Below, piece after piece: positions 6,851-13,688 of a stretch of 17,543 nt of DNA. Where the stretch lies: the NCBI GenBank assembly GCA_964528575.1, contig CAZGTQ010000110.1, positions 1-17,543 of the forward strand, given 5' to 3'. Source of the DNA: CAZGTQ01 sp964528575. GTDB taxonomy: Bacteria > Planctomycetota > UBA1135 > GCA-002686595. Made by a program: the position numbers and the translations under genes. How positions within the stretch are numbered: position 1 is the stretch's first letter; each line of letters starts with the position of its first letter. Below the pieces are notes generated by a model, which saw only the letters and a program-made list of their open reading frames with translations, was not told the origin of the DNA and did not search any database.

Positions 6851-8236
6851 ATGCCGCAGCCCGAAGCCGAGAACCGCGAGCGCCTCGAGCAGCTCCAGAA
6901 CGCCCTCGACACGGGTGGGGACGGCCGTCTCGCCGAGCTGGCCGCGGACGTCCACCCGGCCGACCTCGCGGAGTGGATGCTCGAGCTCGACGAGGACGAG
7001 CGCTGGCGCATCTTCGCGACTCTCGACGACGAGTCGCGCGCCGAGCTCGTGCAGTACGTCGACGACACGATCCGCGAGGAGCTCGTCGAGCGGCTCTCGG
7101 TGCGCGACCTCACGCAGCTCGTCCAGGAGATGCCGGCCGACGAGGTGGTCGACCTGCTCGCGCTCACCGACGACCACGTCACCGAGGACGTGCTGCGTCG
7201 CGTCGACTTCGAGCGCGCGCGCGGCCTGCGCCAGCTCGCGCGGCACGCGGAGGACACCGCCGGCGGCCTGATGACGACCGCGTACCCGTGCGTGCCGACC
7301 GGCACGCGGGTCGGCGACGCGATCAAGGCGTTCAAGATCAACGACGAGCAGGTCGTCGAGGACGCGACCGGCGTGTTCGCCATCGACGAGGGCGGCCGGC
7401 CGGTCGGCTTCCTGTCGGGTCACGTGCTGCTGACGAGCAGCATTCACGACCGCGTCGACGAGGTGATGGACACCGACCTGGTGACGGTGTCGCCCGACGA
7501 CGATCAGGAGGAAGTCGCCCACATCGCCGTCAAGTACGGCCTGCCGGCGGTGCCGGTCGTCGACGCGAAGGGCGTGCTCGTCGGCGTGATCGACGCCGAC
7601 GACCTGCAGGAGGTGCTCGAGGAGGAGGCCGAGGAGGACATCCTCAAGCTCGTCGGCACGAGCCCGGTCGAGCAGACGCGCTTGCCGGTCCTCGTGCGCG
7701 TGCGCCAGCGCATCCCGCTGCAGCTCCTGACCGTCGGCGGCGGCCTGTTGACCGCGTTCATCCTCGCGCAAGCGCTCGACGGCGGCGAGGGCACGCACGC
7801 GACGGCGGGGCTCCTGCGCTACCTGCCGATCATCATCGGCATCGCCGGCAACGTCGGCATCCAGTCGTCGACCATCCTCGTGCGCGCGTTCGCGACCGGC
7901 GAGGTGCAGCGCGATCGCGAGCTCGCCGTGCTCCGCGCCGAGGTGCTGACCGGCGCGACGATCGGTGTCCTGTGCGGCGGCATCACGATGGTCCTGTCGT
8001 CGTACATGGAGGGCGAGGCCACGCCCGACTGGGCCTTCGGCTTCGCCGTCGGCACCGCGATCGCCGTCGCGGTGACGTGGGCCGCGTTTCTCGGCTGCAC
8101 CGTCCCGACGGTGTGCCGCGCGCGGGGCATCGATCCGGCGGTCGTCGCCGGTCCGTTCCTGATCACGCTCAGCGACGTCTCGGGCGCGGCGATCTTCGTC
8201 GGCGTCGCGGCCTTCCTGCGCGGCGTCGCGGCTTGA
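6851..8236 (+). CDS. mgtE: Magnesium transporter MgtE
   Basis: 461 residues, the usual length. MgtE is a homodimeric, Mg2+-gated channel of the inner membrane. The order is typical: an N-terminal superhelical domain (about 10-130, with ADLAEWMLELDEDER and EMPADEVVDLL repeats); two CBS domains (about 140-200 and 205-260, the second with GLPAVPVVD); an acidic connecting helix (EVLEEEAEEDIL); and a C-terminal pore region of about five membrane helices. The pore signature GNVGIQSSTILVR matches the family GNxGxQSS motif, and D442 in SDVSGAAIFVG corresponds to the conserved acidic ion-site residue in the last helix. The acidic N-domain/CBS interface is expected to sense cytosolic Mg2+. The gene ends 22 bp before lepB, so the two may share a transcript. 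Confidence 0.95.
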   Translation: MPQPEAENRERLEQLQNALDTGGDGRLAELAADVHPADLAEWMLELDEDERWRIFATLDDESRAELVQYVDDTIREELVERLSVRDLTQLVQEMPADEVVDLLALTDDHVTEDVLRRVDFERARGLRQLARHAEDTAGGLMTTAYPCVPTGTRVGDAIKAFKINDEQVVEDATGVFAIDEGGRPVGFLSGHVLLTSSIHDRVDEVMDTDLVTVSPDDDQEEVAHIAVKYGLPAVPVVDAKGVLVGVIDADDLQEVLEEEAEEDILKLVGTSPVEQTRLPVLVRVRQRIPLQLLTVGGGLLTAFILAQALDGGEGTHATAGLLRYLPIIIGIAGNVGIQSSTILVRAFATGEVQRDRELAVLRAEVLTGATIGVLCGGITMVLSSYMEGEATPDWAFGFAVGTAIAVAVTWAAFLGCTVPTVCRARGIDPAVVAGPFLITLSDVSGAAIFVGVAAFLRGVAA

Positions 8237-8258
8237 CCGAGGACGGCGGGGGTCGGGC

Positions 8259-9521
8259 GTGAGCGAGCGGACGAGCCCGACGAGCCCGGCGGTCGCGTCC
8301 TCGACGAGCCCGTGGCGACGCCGAGCGACGCGCGCGGCGTGGGTCGTGCTCGTGCTCGCTCTCGCGCTCGTGCTGGTGCAGGCGTTCGTCGCCGACGTGT
8401 ACTGGGTCGAGAGCGGCTCGATGGAGCCGACGCTGCACGGTCCCGCGAGCGGCGCGGCGCGCGGCGAGGCGGTGGTCGTGCTCTACGGCGACGACGAGCC
8501 GCTCGAGCGCTTCGACCTCGTCGTGCTCGAGAGCGCGGACGGCTCGGGCCAGCTCGTCAAACGCGTCGGCGCACTGCCCGGCGAGACGGTGCAGGTCGTC
8601 GACGGCGACCTGTGGATCGACGGCGCGTCCCTTCCGCCCGACGCGCCGCGTCCCGCGCCGATCCCCGTGTTCGACCAGCGCCTGCACGACGTCGCGGAGA
8701 GCTTCTATCTCGCGCGCGCGCCCGACGGGCCCTGGACGCCGTCCGACGGCGCGTGGGTGCTCGATGCGCGCGCGGTCGCACCGCGCTCGGACGCGGGGAT
8801 GATGCTGCTGCACAAGGGCCTGCGCGACGGATGGATCGCGCCCGACGGCGAGCGCGTGCCGGGCGCGCGCGAGGTGAACGACGGCATCGTCGAGCTCGAG
8901 GTGCGCGTCGACGAGCTCGCGGACGGCGAGGCGCGCGTGCGCGCGAGCCTCGTCGAGCAGGGCGACACGTTCGAGGCGACGCTCGTGCCGCTCGAGGGCG
9001 GGCGCGCGCGCGTCGAGGTGACGCGCTGGAACCACGAGACGCTCACGCGCGCGCCGGGCCCGACGCGCGACGTGCTCGGCACCGCGGAGGTCCCGTTCGA
9101 GCTCGACCGCTGGACGCGCCTGCGCTTCGCGAACGTCGACGACCACGTCACGCTCGACGTCGACGGCGAGCGCGTCGTCGCGGCCTCGTACGGCGGCAAC
9201 GTGAAGCGGGCGAGCGCGACGGGCGGCGGCGGCCTGCACGCGGGCGTGCGCGTCTCGCTCGGCGGCGAGCGGCTGCTGGCGCGCTTCCGCTCGATCCGCA
9301 TCCTGCGCGACCTCGACTACGTCGCGTTCGGCCGCTTCGCCGTCCACCAGCCGTTCGAGGTCGGCCCCGGCAAGATCTTCGTGCTCGGCGACCGCTCGTC
9401 CGACAGCACCGACAGCCGCACGCTCGGCCCGTTCCCGCTGACGCGGCTCCTCGGCCGGCCGGTGGCGGTCGTGTGGCCGCTCGGCCGCGTCCGGCGGCTC
9501 GAGCCCACCGTCACCGAGTAG
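8259..9521 (+). CDS. lepB: Signal peptidase I with large extracytoplasmic insert
   Basis: 420 residues; the GTG start lies 22 bp after mgtE. LepB removes signal peptides from exported proteins at the outer face of the cytoplasmic membrane. One membrane helix (about 27-46) precedes box B SGSMEPTL with the nucleophile S54. Box D KRVGALPGE supplies the general base K101, and box E GDRSSDSTDSR is at 377-387 (GDN is GDR here). Between boxes D and E lie about 265 residues, far more than in minimal Gram-positive enzymes. Residues about 205-350 look like a beta-rich, concanavalin/LamG-like module (DRWTRLRFANVDDHVTLDVDGERV is cut here: key parts WTRLRF and LDVDGERV). The catalytic dyad is intact, so it should be active. 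The insert may bind a substrate or partner; that is inference. Confidence 0.88.
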   Translation: MSERTSPTSPAVASSTSPWRRRATRAAWVVLVLALALVLVQAFVADVYWVESGSMEPTLHGPASGAARGEAVVVLYGDDEPLERFDLVVLESADGSGQLVKRVGALPGETVQVVDGDLWIDGASLPPDAPRPAPIPVFDQRLHDVAESFYLARAPDGPWTPSDGAWVLDARAVAPRSDAGMMLLHKGLRDGWIAPDGERVPGAREVNDGIVELEVRVDELADGEARVRASLVEQGDTFEATLVPLEGGRARVEVTRWNHETLTRAPGPTRDVLGTAEVPFELDRWTRLRFANVDDHVTLDVDGERVVAASYGGNVKRASATGGGGLHAGVRVSLGGERLLARFRSIRILRDLDYVAFGRFAVHQPFEVGPGKIFVLGDRSSDSTDSRTLGPFPLTRLLGRPVAVVWPLGRVRRLEPTVTE

Positions 9522-9591
9522 ACGGCCGAGTCGACCGGCGGAATCGACCGGCCGATCCAGCACGCTCGAGCCGAAGTAGCCTGGCAGGGAA

Positions 9592-9624
9592 GCGATTTCG
9601 CGAAACCGCCCGGCCCGAGCCGGG
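9592..9624. promoter_or_regulatory. Two palindromes upstream of the ECF sigma gene
   Basis: An 18-bp near-perfect palindrome (9592-9609) is centred on TTTCGCGAAA (9596-9605), with one mismatched pair. Directly next to it is a perfect hairpin CCCGGC-CCGA-GCCGGG (9609-9624). Both lie 24-56 bp before the sigma start. The AT-containing core stands out from the background and may be an operator; the second may be a leader hairpin. No ECF-type -35/-10 pair could be assigned with confidence. Confidence 0.35.
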
Positions 9625-9647
9625 TTCGAGCGGACGCGAGCCCCTCG

Positions 9648-10259
9648 ATGCAGACCTCGTCCGCCGAAGAGGACCCCGGAGCGCTGTGGATGCTGGCCTA
9701 CCAGGCCGGCGACGAAGCGGCGTTCGACGCGCTCGTCCGTTCGTACTCCGGGCGCGTCTACGCGCTCCTGACGCGCTTCCTCGGCGCGGTCCCGGGCCGC
9801 GAGGACATGGTCCAGGAGGTGTTCCTGCGCGTCGTGCGTGCGCGCCGGCGCTACGAGCCGAGCGCGCGCTTCTCGACCTGGCTGTACCGCATCGCGTTCA
9901 ACCTCTGCGTCAACGAGCGCGAGCGCGCCGCCCATCGCGCGGCGCTGTCGATCGACGCGGCGCCGGACGTCGAAGGCGCGGCCGGCGCCATGGCGCGCGA
10001 GCTCGCCGACGAGCGTGCGCTCGAGCCGTCCGAGACGCTCGCGACGGGCGACGTCGTGCGCGCGGTGCGCCGCGCGATCGCTGCGCTGCCCGAGACGCAG
10101 CGCATGGCGCTCATCCTCGCGAAGTACCACGAGCTGCCGTACGCGGAGATCGGCGTCGTCCTCGGCTCGAGCGAGAAGGCGGTCAAGTCGCTGATCCACC
10201 GCGCGCGCGAGACGTTACGCGAGCGGCTGCGTCCATTCCTGCAGGAGGAGCCGACGTGA
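9648..10259 (+). CDS. ECF-type RNA polymerase sigma factor (sigma-70 family, RpoE-like)
   Basis: 203 residues, typical of ECF sigma factors. Region 2 spans about 20-95: the acidic REDMVQEVFLRV helix (51-62) that contacts core polymerase and the DNA-melting/-10 segment FSTWLYRIAFNLCVNERER (75-93). Region 4 spans about 138-195 with ALPETQRMALILAKYHELPY and the helix-turn-helix around YAEIGVVLGSSEKAVKSLIHRAR. Regions 1 and 3 are absent, as expected. It overlaps the next gene by GTGA, and that gene encodes a zinc-type anti-sigma factor, so its activity is probably held at the membrane until an envelope signal arrives. Start ATG 9648 has only a weak ribosome binding site. Confidence 0.94.
   Translation: MQTSSAEEDPGALWMLAYQAGDEAAFDALVRSYSGRVYALLTRFLGAVPGREDMVQEVFLRVVRARRRYEPSARFSTWLYRIAFNLCVNERERAAHRAALSIDAAPDVEGAAGAMARELADERALEPSETLATGDVVRAVRRAIAALPETQRMALILAKYHELPYAEIGVVLGSSEKAVKSLIHRARETLRERLRPFLQEEPT
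10243..10248 (+). promoter_or_regulatory. Strong ribosome binding site for the anti-sigma factor
   Basis: A perfect AGGAGG lies inside the 3' end of the sigma gene, 7 nt before GTG 10256. It fixes the GTG start and the GTGA stop/start overlap. Confidence 0.8.
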
Positions 10260-11167
10260 GCGTCCTCTCTTGCGCCGGCTTCCGCGCCGAGCTCGAGCGC
10301 CTCCTGCACCCGCGCCGCGGTCGTCGCCCCGCGCGCGGCCTCACGGAGCTGTCGTGGAGCGAGCACCTGCTCGCCTGCGCCGCGTGCCGCGAGCTGCTCG
10401 AGGCCGAGGAAGCGCTCGACGCGCTGCTCGCGTCGCTGCCCGCGCCGAGCCTGCCGCCCGCGCTCGCGCGGCGCGTGCTCGAGCGCCTGCGCCGCGAGGA
10501 CGCGCGGCTCGACGTCCTGCTCGCGCTCGACGCGGGCGACGGCCCGCCCGCGCGCCTCGCCGAGCGCGTCCTCGCCGGCGTCGGCGCAGCGCGCGAGGCC
10601 CACCGGCTCGAGCGGCTGCTCGTGAGCGTGCCCGAGCCGGAGCCGCCCAGCGATCTTCCCGCGCGCGTGCTCGCCGGTCTCGAGGCGGCGCGCCGGCCGC
10701 GCCCCGCGCGCCGCGCGCGCCCGCGCCTCGTGCGGCGCCGTGCGGCGCTGAGCTGGGCGGCGGGCTTGTTCGTCGCTCTCTCGCTCGGCGTGCTCGCGTG
10801 GGCGGTGCGCGACCGCGGCGAGCACGGCGCCGGCGACGCGGAGCGCTCGGAGCTCGCGCGCGGCCCGGCGCCGGCGCCCGCTGCGGCGCCGGAGCCGCGC
10901 ACGGATCCGCCGCGCGAGCGCGCGACGTCGGCTCCCGCTCCGCCGCCGGCTCCGCCGAACGCGGCGCCGAACGCGGAGCTCCTCGCGCAGCTCGACGTGC
11001 TCGCGGACGACGCGCTGTGGGCTCTGCTCACCGGCGACGACGTCGATCTCGTGCTCGGCTCGCTCGAGATGGGCGATGCGCTGCTCATGGTCGAGGACGC
11101 CGCGGACGCGCTCGGCAGCGACGAGGGCGGGACGAAACGCGAGGAGGAGGGCCCGTCGAAGGGTTGA
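10256..11167 (+). CDS. Membrane-anchored zinc-type anti-sigma factor
   Basis: 303 residues starting at GTG 10256, set by a perfect AGGAGG. The N-terminal domain has the ZAS motif Hx3Cx2C: H37, C41 and C44 in EHLLACAAC, with C6 a possible fourth ligand. It should bind and inhibit the sigma factor encoded immediately upstream. A membrane helix follows a strongly basic stretch at about 164-185 (ALSWAAGLFVALSLGVLAWA). An extracytoplasmic Pro/Ala linker (about 203-240) and a short acidic helical C-terminal segment complete it. Between the zinc motif and the helix is a threefold repeat of about 40 residues, with a helix ending in LxRVLxxL in each unit; see findings. The strongly biased Arg/Ala composition makes outside database hits unreliable. 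Overlap with the sigma gene indicates co-translation. Confidence 0.85.
   Translation: MSVLSCAGFRAELERLLHPRRGRRPARGLTELSWSEHLLACAACRELLEAEEALDALLASLPAPSLPPALARRVLERLRREDARLDVLLALDAGDGPPARLAERVLAGVGAAREAHRLERLLVSVPEPEPPSDLPARVLAGLEAARRPRPARRARPRLVRRRAALSWAAGLFVALSLGVLAWAVRDRGEHGAGDAERSELARGPAPAPAAAPEPRTDPPRERATSAPAPPPAPPNAAPNAELLAQLDVLADDALWALLTGDDVDLVLGSLEMGDALLMVEDAADALGSDEGGTKREEEGPSKG
10396..10695 (+). repeat. Triplicated ~40-residue segment in the anti-sigma factor
   Basis: Three consecutive protein units share a pattern. Each has a short L-D/E-x-LL helix, a Pro-rich turn, then a helix of the form (L/A)xRVLx(G/R)(L/V). The cores are LPPALARRVLERL, PPARLAERVLAGV and PSDLPARVLAGL. They cover about residues 50-145 of the protein. 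Similarity is clear in protein but partial in DNA. Confidence 0.55.
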
Positions 11168-11172
11168 ACGCG

Positions 11173-12324
11173 ATGATCCGCGCGCTGCTCCTCGTGCTCT
11201 CGCTCCTCGTGCTCGCCGTGCCCGCGCCGGCGGCGCAGACGCTGCCCGAGCGCGAGCGCGATGCCGTGCACGACGGCCGCGCTCGGTGGGCGGCGCTCAC
11301 GCCCGAGCAGCGCGCGCGCGCGCAGGAGCGGTTCGAGGCGCTCCGGACGCTCGCGCCCGAGGAGCGACGCGCGTTCCTCGAGCGCGCGCGTGCTCTCCAG
11401 CTCGAGCGCGAGCAGCTGCGCGAGAATCTGCGCGACGAGGGCGGCTTCGGCGAGCTGCCTTCGGACGTGCAGGACGAGGTCGTCGACGAGGAGCTCCGTC
11501 GCGAGGCGCGCGAGCGTGCGCTCGCGCTGCGCGACGTGCTCTCGCGGCGCGAGCTGCGCGAGCTCGAAGGCGCGCCGTGGCACAGCCGCCCGTGGCTGAT
11601 GGAGCGGTTCTGCGACGACCGGCGCGAGCGCGCGAGCCACGCGATGATCGACAAGCTCGCGGCGCTCGAGCCCGAGCGCCGCGGCGAGCTCGTCGCGCTG
11701 CGCGAGCTGCCGCTCGAGGAGCGCTGCGAGGGTGCGCTCGCCGAGCTGCGCGGGCACGTCGAGCGCACGACCGCGCGCGCGGGCAAGCCCCCGCGCGGCG
11801 TGACGAGCGAGCAGTGGGCGAGCTGGCGCGAGCTCCCCGACGGCCGCTTCCTCGAGCAGCTCTACCGGCACGCGCGCCCGTCGGGACCGCATGCGTTCGG
11901 CCCGCCGCGCTGGCGCCGCGGCCAGGACCACGAAGCGCTGCTCGCGGCGCTCTCCGACGAGGAGCGGCAGCTCGCGGGCCTGCTCGCGGAGTGCGAGCAG
12001 CGGCTCGTGCCGACGCTCGAGGATCGGCACGAGCTGCGGCACCTGTCGTCGAGCAAGCGGAGCGACGAGATGCTCGAGCGGGTGCGCCAGCGGGTGCTCG
12101 AGCTGCTCGAGGCGAACGAGCTGATGGACGCCGAGGAGCTGCGCGCGCTCGAGCGCGAGCGCGGCGAGGCGTTCGTCCAGCGCGTGCGGGAGTGGGTGCG
12201 CGGGCGGGTCCACGAATTCGTGGAGCGGCACGGCATCGCCCCGTGGGAGCCGTTCGGCGCAGGCCGCCACGGCGGCCGGTGGCACCGCGGCGGCGGCCGC
12301 GGCCCCGAGCGAGAACGGCGCTGA
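11173..12324 (+). CDS. Exported DUF3106-like, charged helical protein
   Basis: 383 residues starting 5 bp after the anti-sigma stop, with AAGGG about 9 nt upstream of ATG 11173. An N-terminal signal peptide (hydrophobic 5-17, cleavage likely after the APAA at 18-21) sends it across the membrane. The mature part starts with LTPEQRARAQERFEALRTLAPEERRAF, split here as LTPEQRARAQERF plus ALRTLAPEERR, a pattern typical of DUF3106 and LTXXQ-like periplasmic proteins. The rest is rich in Arg, Glu and Leu and predicted helical, ending in a Gly/Arg/His-rich tail. Proteins of this kind often follow ECF sigma/anti-sigma pairs and may sense or buffer envelope stress or metal. No catalytic motif is seen. 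Confidence 0.75.
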   Translation: MIRALLLVLSLLVLAVPAPAAQTLPERERDAVHDGRARWAALTPEQRARAQERFEALRTLAPEERRAFLERARALQLEREQLRENLRDEGGFGELPSDVQDEVVDEELRREARERALALRDVLSRRELRELEGAPWHSRPWLMERFCDDRRERASHAMIDKLAALEPERRGELVALRELPLEERCEGALAELRGHVERTTARAGKPPRGVTSEQWASWRELPDGRFLEQLYRHARPSGPHAFGPPRWRRGQDHEALLAALSDEERQLAGLLAECEQRLVPTLEDRHELRHLSSSKRSDEMLERVRQRVLELLEANELMDAEELRALERERGEAFVQRVREWVRGRVHEFVERHGIAPWEPFGAGRHGGRWHRGGGRGPERERR

Positions 12325-12349
12325 GCCGGCGGACCGAGCGCGCGCCGGC
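12325..12349 (+). terminator. Hairpin directly after the sigma operon
   Basis: GCCGGCG (12325-12331) pairs perfectly with CGCCGGC (12343-12349) across an 11-nt loop, beginning at the base after the stop codon. There is no T-tract, so intrinsic termination is uncertain, but the position between two units and next to the mnmH -10 candidate suits a terminator. Confidence 0.4.
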
Positions 12350-12350
12350 C

Positions 12351-12356
12351 TAGAAT
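12351..12356 (+). promoter_or_regulatory. mnmH: -10 box (TAGAAT) for a leaderless mnmH transcript
   Basis: TAGAAT, one mismatch from TATAAT, lies 8 nt before ATG 12365. There is no Shine-Dalgarno. This spacing would start transcription at about the A of the ATG. No clear -35 is seen. Confidence 0.45.
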
Positions 12357-12364
12357 GCTCGTCC

Positions 12365-13603
12365 ATGGAGCCGTTCCCCCAGAGCGCGCTCCCGAGCGCG
12401 ACCGTCGCCGACGTCCTGCGCGCGCGGGACGCGACGATCGTCGATCTGCGCAGCCCCGAGGAGTTCGCGGACGACCACGTGCCGGGCGCGCACAGCGTCC
12501 CGCTGTTCGACGACGCCGAGCGCGCGATCGTGGGCACGCTCTACCGGCGCACGTCGGCGGACGCGGCGTTCGACCAGGGGCGCGCGATCGTCGCGGCCAA
12601 GGTGCGCGACCTGGTCGAGCGGATCGGCGCCGTCGCGGGCTGGACGCCGGCCGCGCGTGACCTCGCGGCGGACGTGCGCGAGCGCACCGAGGGCGGCCTC
12701 GCGCGCTTCGAGGCGACGCACGCAGCGGTGCGCCGGGCGCCGCTCCCGCAGCGGCCGGTCGTGCTGCACTGCTGGCGCGGCGGCCTGCGCTCGCGCAGCG
12801 TCGCGGCGCTGCTCGTCGCGCTCGGGCTCGACCGTACGGTGCTGCTCGAAGGCGGATACAAGGCATACAGGCGGCACGTGCTGGACGAGCTCGCGAGCTG
12901 GCGCGCGCCGCGGACGTTCGTGCTGCGCGGGCTGACCGGCGTCGGCAAGACGCTCGTGCTGCGCGAGCTCGAGCGGATCCGGCCGGGTTGGACGCTCGAC
13001 CTCGAGGCCTGCGCGGGCCACCGCAGCTCGATCCTCGGCATGGTCGGCCTCGAGCCGTGCTCGCAGAAGACGTTCGACTCGCGCATCGCGGCGCGGCTGC
13101 GCGCCGGATTCCCTGGTCCGCTGGTCGTCGAGGGCGAGAGCCGCAAGGTCGGCGACGTGATCGTGCCCGCGCAGGTGTGGGCGGCGCTGGCGGGCGGCGT
13201 GAGCTTCGAGCTGGTCGCCTCGCTCGAACGTCGCGTCCAGGTGCTCGTCGAGGACTACTTGGAGCGCCCCGAGAGCCGCGCGCAGCTCCGCGGCCAGCTT
13301 CCGTTTCTCGAGGAGCGGATCGGCCCCCGTCGGTTCGCCGGCAAGCTCGTCGAGCTACTCGACGCGGGCCGCGAGCCCGCGCTCGTCGAGCTCCTCCTCG
13401 AGCGCTACTACGACCCGCTCTACAGCCATTCGGAGGCCGTTTACAGGTACGAAGAGCGTTTCGATGCATCCGCTCCGGCGGCCGCGGCGCGCTCGATCGC
13501 GGCCTGGATCGAGGCCCACGAGGCGCGTGCAGACACTGTGGATATCTCGTGGGGAGAGGCGCGCGCGCCGTCGCGCTCCCGGACCCTCCCACCCGGGGGC
13601 TGA
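12365..13603 (+). CDS. mnmH: tRNA 2-selenouridine synthase (rhodanese-P-loop fusion)
   Basis: 412 residues, slightly longer than the E. coli enzyme (SelU/YbbB, 364). It converts 2-thiouridine at tRNA wobble position 34 to 2-selenouridine through S-geranylation, using selenophosphate. The N-terminal rhodanese domain has VDLRSPEEFADDHVPGA (26-42) and the family catalytic loop HCWRGGLRSRS with C136. The P-loop domain has Walker A GLTGVGKT at 189-196, then LDLEACAGHRSS and the GESRKVGD segment. All key family motifs are present. The last ~20 residues (Arg/Ser/Pro-rich) extend past the usual end. No selD or selA is in the window. It is the first gene after the sigma operon and appears to have its own promoter. 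Confidence 0.94.
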   Translation: MEPFPQSALPSATVADVLRARDATIVDLRSPEEFADDHVPGAHSVPLFDDAERAIVGTLYRRTSADAAFDQGRAIVAAKVRDLVERIGAVAGWTPAARDLAADVRERTEGGLARFEATHAAVRRAPLPQRPVVLHCWRGGLRSRSVAALLVALGLDRTVLLEGGYKAYRRHVLDELASWRAPRTFVLRGLTGVGKTLVLRELERIRPGWTLDLEACAGHRSSILGMVGLEPCSQKTFDSRIAARLRAGFPGPLVVEGESRKVGDVIVPAQVWAALAGGVSFELVASLERRVQVLVEDYLERPESRAQLRGQLPFLEERIGPRRFAGKLVELLDAGREPALVELLLERYYDPLYSHSEAVYRYEERFDASAPAAAARSIAAWIEAHEARADTVDISWGEARAPSRSRTLPPGG

Positions 13604-13608
13604 CCCCC
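13595..13608 (+). terminator. Weak hairpin at the mnmH stop codon
   Basis: GGGGG-CTGA-CCCCC: the loop contains the TGA stop. It has a stem of five G:C pairs but no T-tract. It could slow or end transcription before the paralogue cluster; support is weak. Confidence 0.25.
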
Positions 13609-13675
13609 CTGAAGGCCGTTCGGTTGCTGTTCTCCCGGGAAAATGAAGTCCGGTGCGGGTCCGGGCCGGCGCTGC

Positions 13676-13682
13676 GGAAGGG
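13676..13682 (+). promoter_or_regulatory. Ribosome binding site for first tandem paralogue
   Basis: GGAAGGG lies 6 nt before ATG 13689. It favours that start over the in-frame GTG at 13653, which has no comparable site and would add 12 polar residues before the membrane helix. Confidence 0.65.
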
Positions 13683-13688
13683 CTGTGG

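Noticed and set aside
8169..10199. Long minus-strand open frame opposite lepB and the sigma gene
   Set aside because: Low-complexity Arg/Asp/Val-rich translation with no recognisable motif; the plus strand carries well-supported lepB and ECF sigma genes.
10183..12537. Minus-strand open frame opposite the anti-sigma and DUF3106-like genes
   Set aside because: It crosses two gene boundaries on the other strand and has biased composition and no domain. The plus-strand genes have ribosome binding sites, a zinc motif and a signal peptide.
13653..13688. Earlier GTG start for tandem paralogue 1
   Set aside because: It lacks a ribosome binding site, while ATG 13689 has GGAAGGG at 6 nt and places the membrane helix at the N-terminus.
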